64,000 nt of DNA from Virgibacillus sp. MSJ-26 (GTDB lineage Bacteria; Bacillota; Bacilli; Bacillales; Amphibacillaceae), in NCBI RefSeq assembly GCF_018918075.1, contig NZ_JAHLPW010000012.1:62001-126000 (forward strand), in the 5' to 3' direction. The notes beneath the pieces were generated by a model, which ran no database searches, was not told the origin of the DNA, and worked only from the letters and a program-made list of their open reading frames with translations. The translations under genes were made by a program, and so were the position numbers. This document shows, one piece after another, positions 63,636 to 64,000 of the stretch (positions are counted from its first letter, which is position 1; each line of letters begins with the position of its first letter).

Positions 63636-64000
63636 TTATTGTTTGATGAATCCTTCGTTTATTAAAAATTCTGCTATTCCTTCTATTAGTCCATCAGCTA
63701 ATGGAAGGTCCGGATTAGTATATGTTTTAAGATTACCTTCCCTGTCTGTTGGCGCTTCTTTTAAAACGTGATTCATTTTTTCTATTAATAGAAATTCAGA
63801 TGCATCACTCGCTTCGTGAAGCAGTTCAGCTTCATGTTCAGGTGTTTGCAAATCCCGTGTTCCATTGATGATCAAGGTAGGTGATGATAATTTTTTTAAT
63901 TCTTCTGCTGGCTCATATGCCATCCACGATATGAGAAAAGGCTGAACGGACTTGTGAAACATTCCTTCTAATTCTGGAGATAACTCATCTACCATATGCC
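63636..64000 (-). CDS. alpha/beta hydrolase, 5'-truncated by the window edge
   Basis: The last about 121 residues of an alpha/beta hydrolase (serine aminopeptidase or lipase-like). PTLIINGTRDLQTPEHEAELL gives the catalytic Asp, and LIEKMNHVLKEAP the catalytic His; the nucleophile lies outside the window. The frame is open to the edge, so 63995 need not be the start. It points the same way as the MBL-fold gene 47 bases downstream and may share its transcript. Confidence 0.75.
   Translation of the reverse strand, partial: HMVDELSPELEGMFHKSVQPFLISWMAYEPAEELKKLSSPTLIINGTRDLQTPEHEAELLHEASDASEFLLIEKMNHVLKEAPTDREGNLKTYTNPDLPLADGLIEGIAEFLINEGFIKQ

Overview
This window reads as chromosomal DNA from a low-G+C, endospore-forming member of the Bacillaceae. 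The overall gene content looks like the Virgibacillus/Oceanobacillus group, but the genus is an inference from protein style, not a search result. Evidence for a spore former includes a CotY/CotZ-type coat protein, a CgeB-like glycosyltransferase, a collagen-like GPT-repeat protein with the NTTRR-type head, and SigK-like promoters. Shine-Dalgarno sites are strong and GTG/TTG starts are common. There is no rRNA, no CRISPR array and no recognisable transposase, integrase or phage gene.

Layout. 1-6 kb: the 3' end of pepT, a VanY-like lipoprotein, an HD hydrolase, a small membrane protein, a GuaD-like deaminase and a PfoR-like EIIC protein. 6-14 kb: a secretion/matrix cluster on the minus strand (large Vpr-like subtilase, SipW signal peptidase, TasA/camelysin-like protein and a free-standing I9 propeptide-like protein). 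It faces a divergent HTH-TPR (RRNPP-type) regulator, with a perfect 14-bp inverted repeat between them. 14-21 kb: nitroreductase, CueP-like lipoprotein, then a lactose/cellobiose-family PTS operon with a GH4 glycosidase, a GntR/UTRA regulator and a ChbG/YdjC deacetylase. 21-28 kb: ddl, a SHOCT membrane protein with an apparent frameshift, a TPP riboswitch followed by ykoF-lipM-lipA, and a second PTS (IIB-IIC-IIA).

28-30.5 kb: tRNA-Thr, an arsR-arsB-arsC operon, a tRNA-Thr 3' fragment and tRNA-Ser; this looks like a small island in a tRNA gene. 30.7-41.5 kb: a spore-surface region. It holds two Cys-rich coat-type proteins, a nucleotide-sugar set (6-dehydrogenase, 3-oxidoreductase, aminotransferase, acyltransferase) that together resembles the UDP-2,3-diacetamido-glucuronate pathway, two glycosyltransferases and the collagen-like protein. 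41.5-46 kb: thioredoxin-like protein and a ytr-like GntR/ABC operon with two 20-bp palindromic operators. 46-55 kb: exoA, three SDR enzymes, a ZosA-type P-ATPase with an ArsR/CzrA regulator and matching operators, a chemoreceptor and a TetR regulator. 55-60.7 kb: a copper block, csoR-copA-copZ and copB. 60.9-64 kb: mnmH, a four-helix membrane protein, an MBL-fold hydrolase and a truncated alpha/beta hydrolase.

Themes are metal and metalloid export (As, Cu, Zn), beta-glucoside/chitobiose-type sugar uptake, extracellular matrix and proteolysis under a probable peptide-sensing regulator, and spore-surface glycan synthesis. Three copies of a fold-back intergenic repeat and one pair of a shorter dispersed repeat lie between genes.
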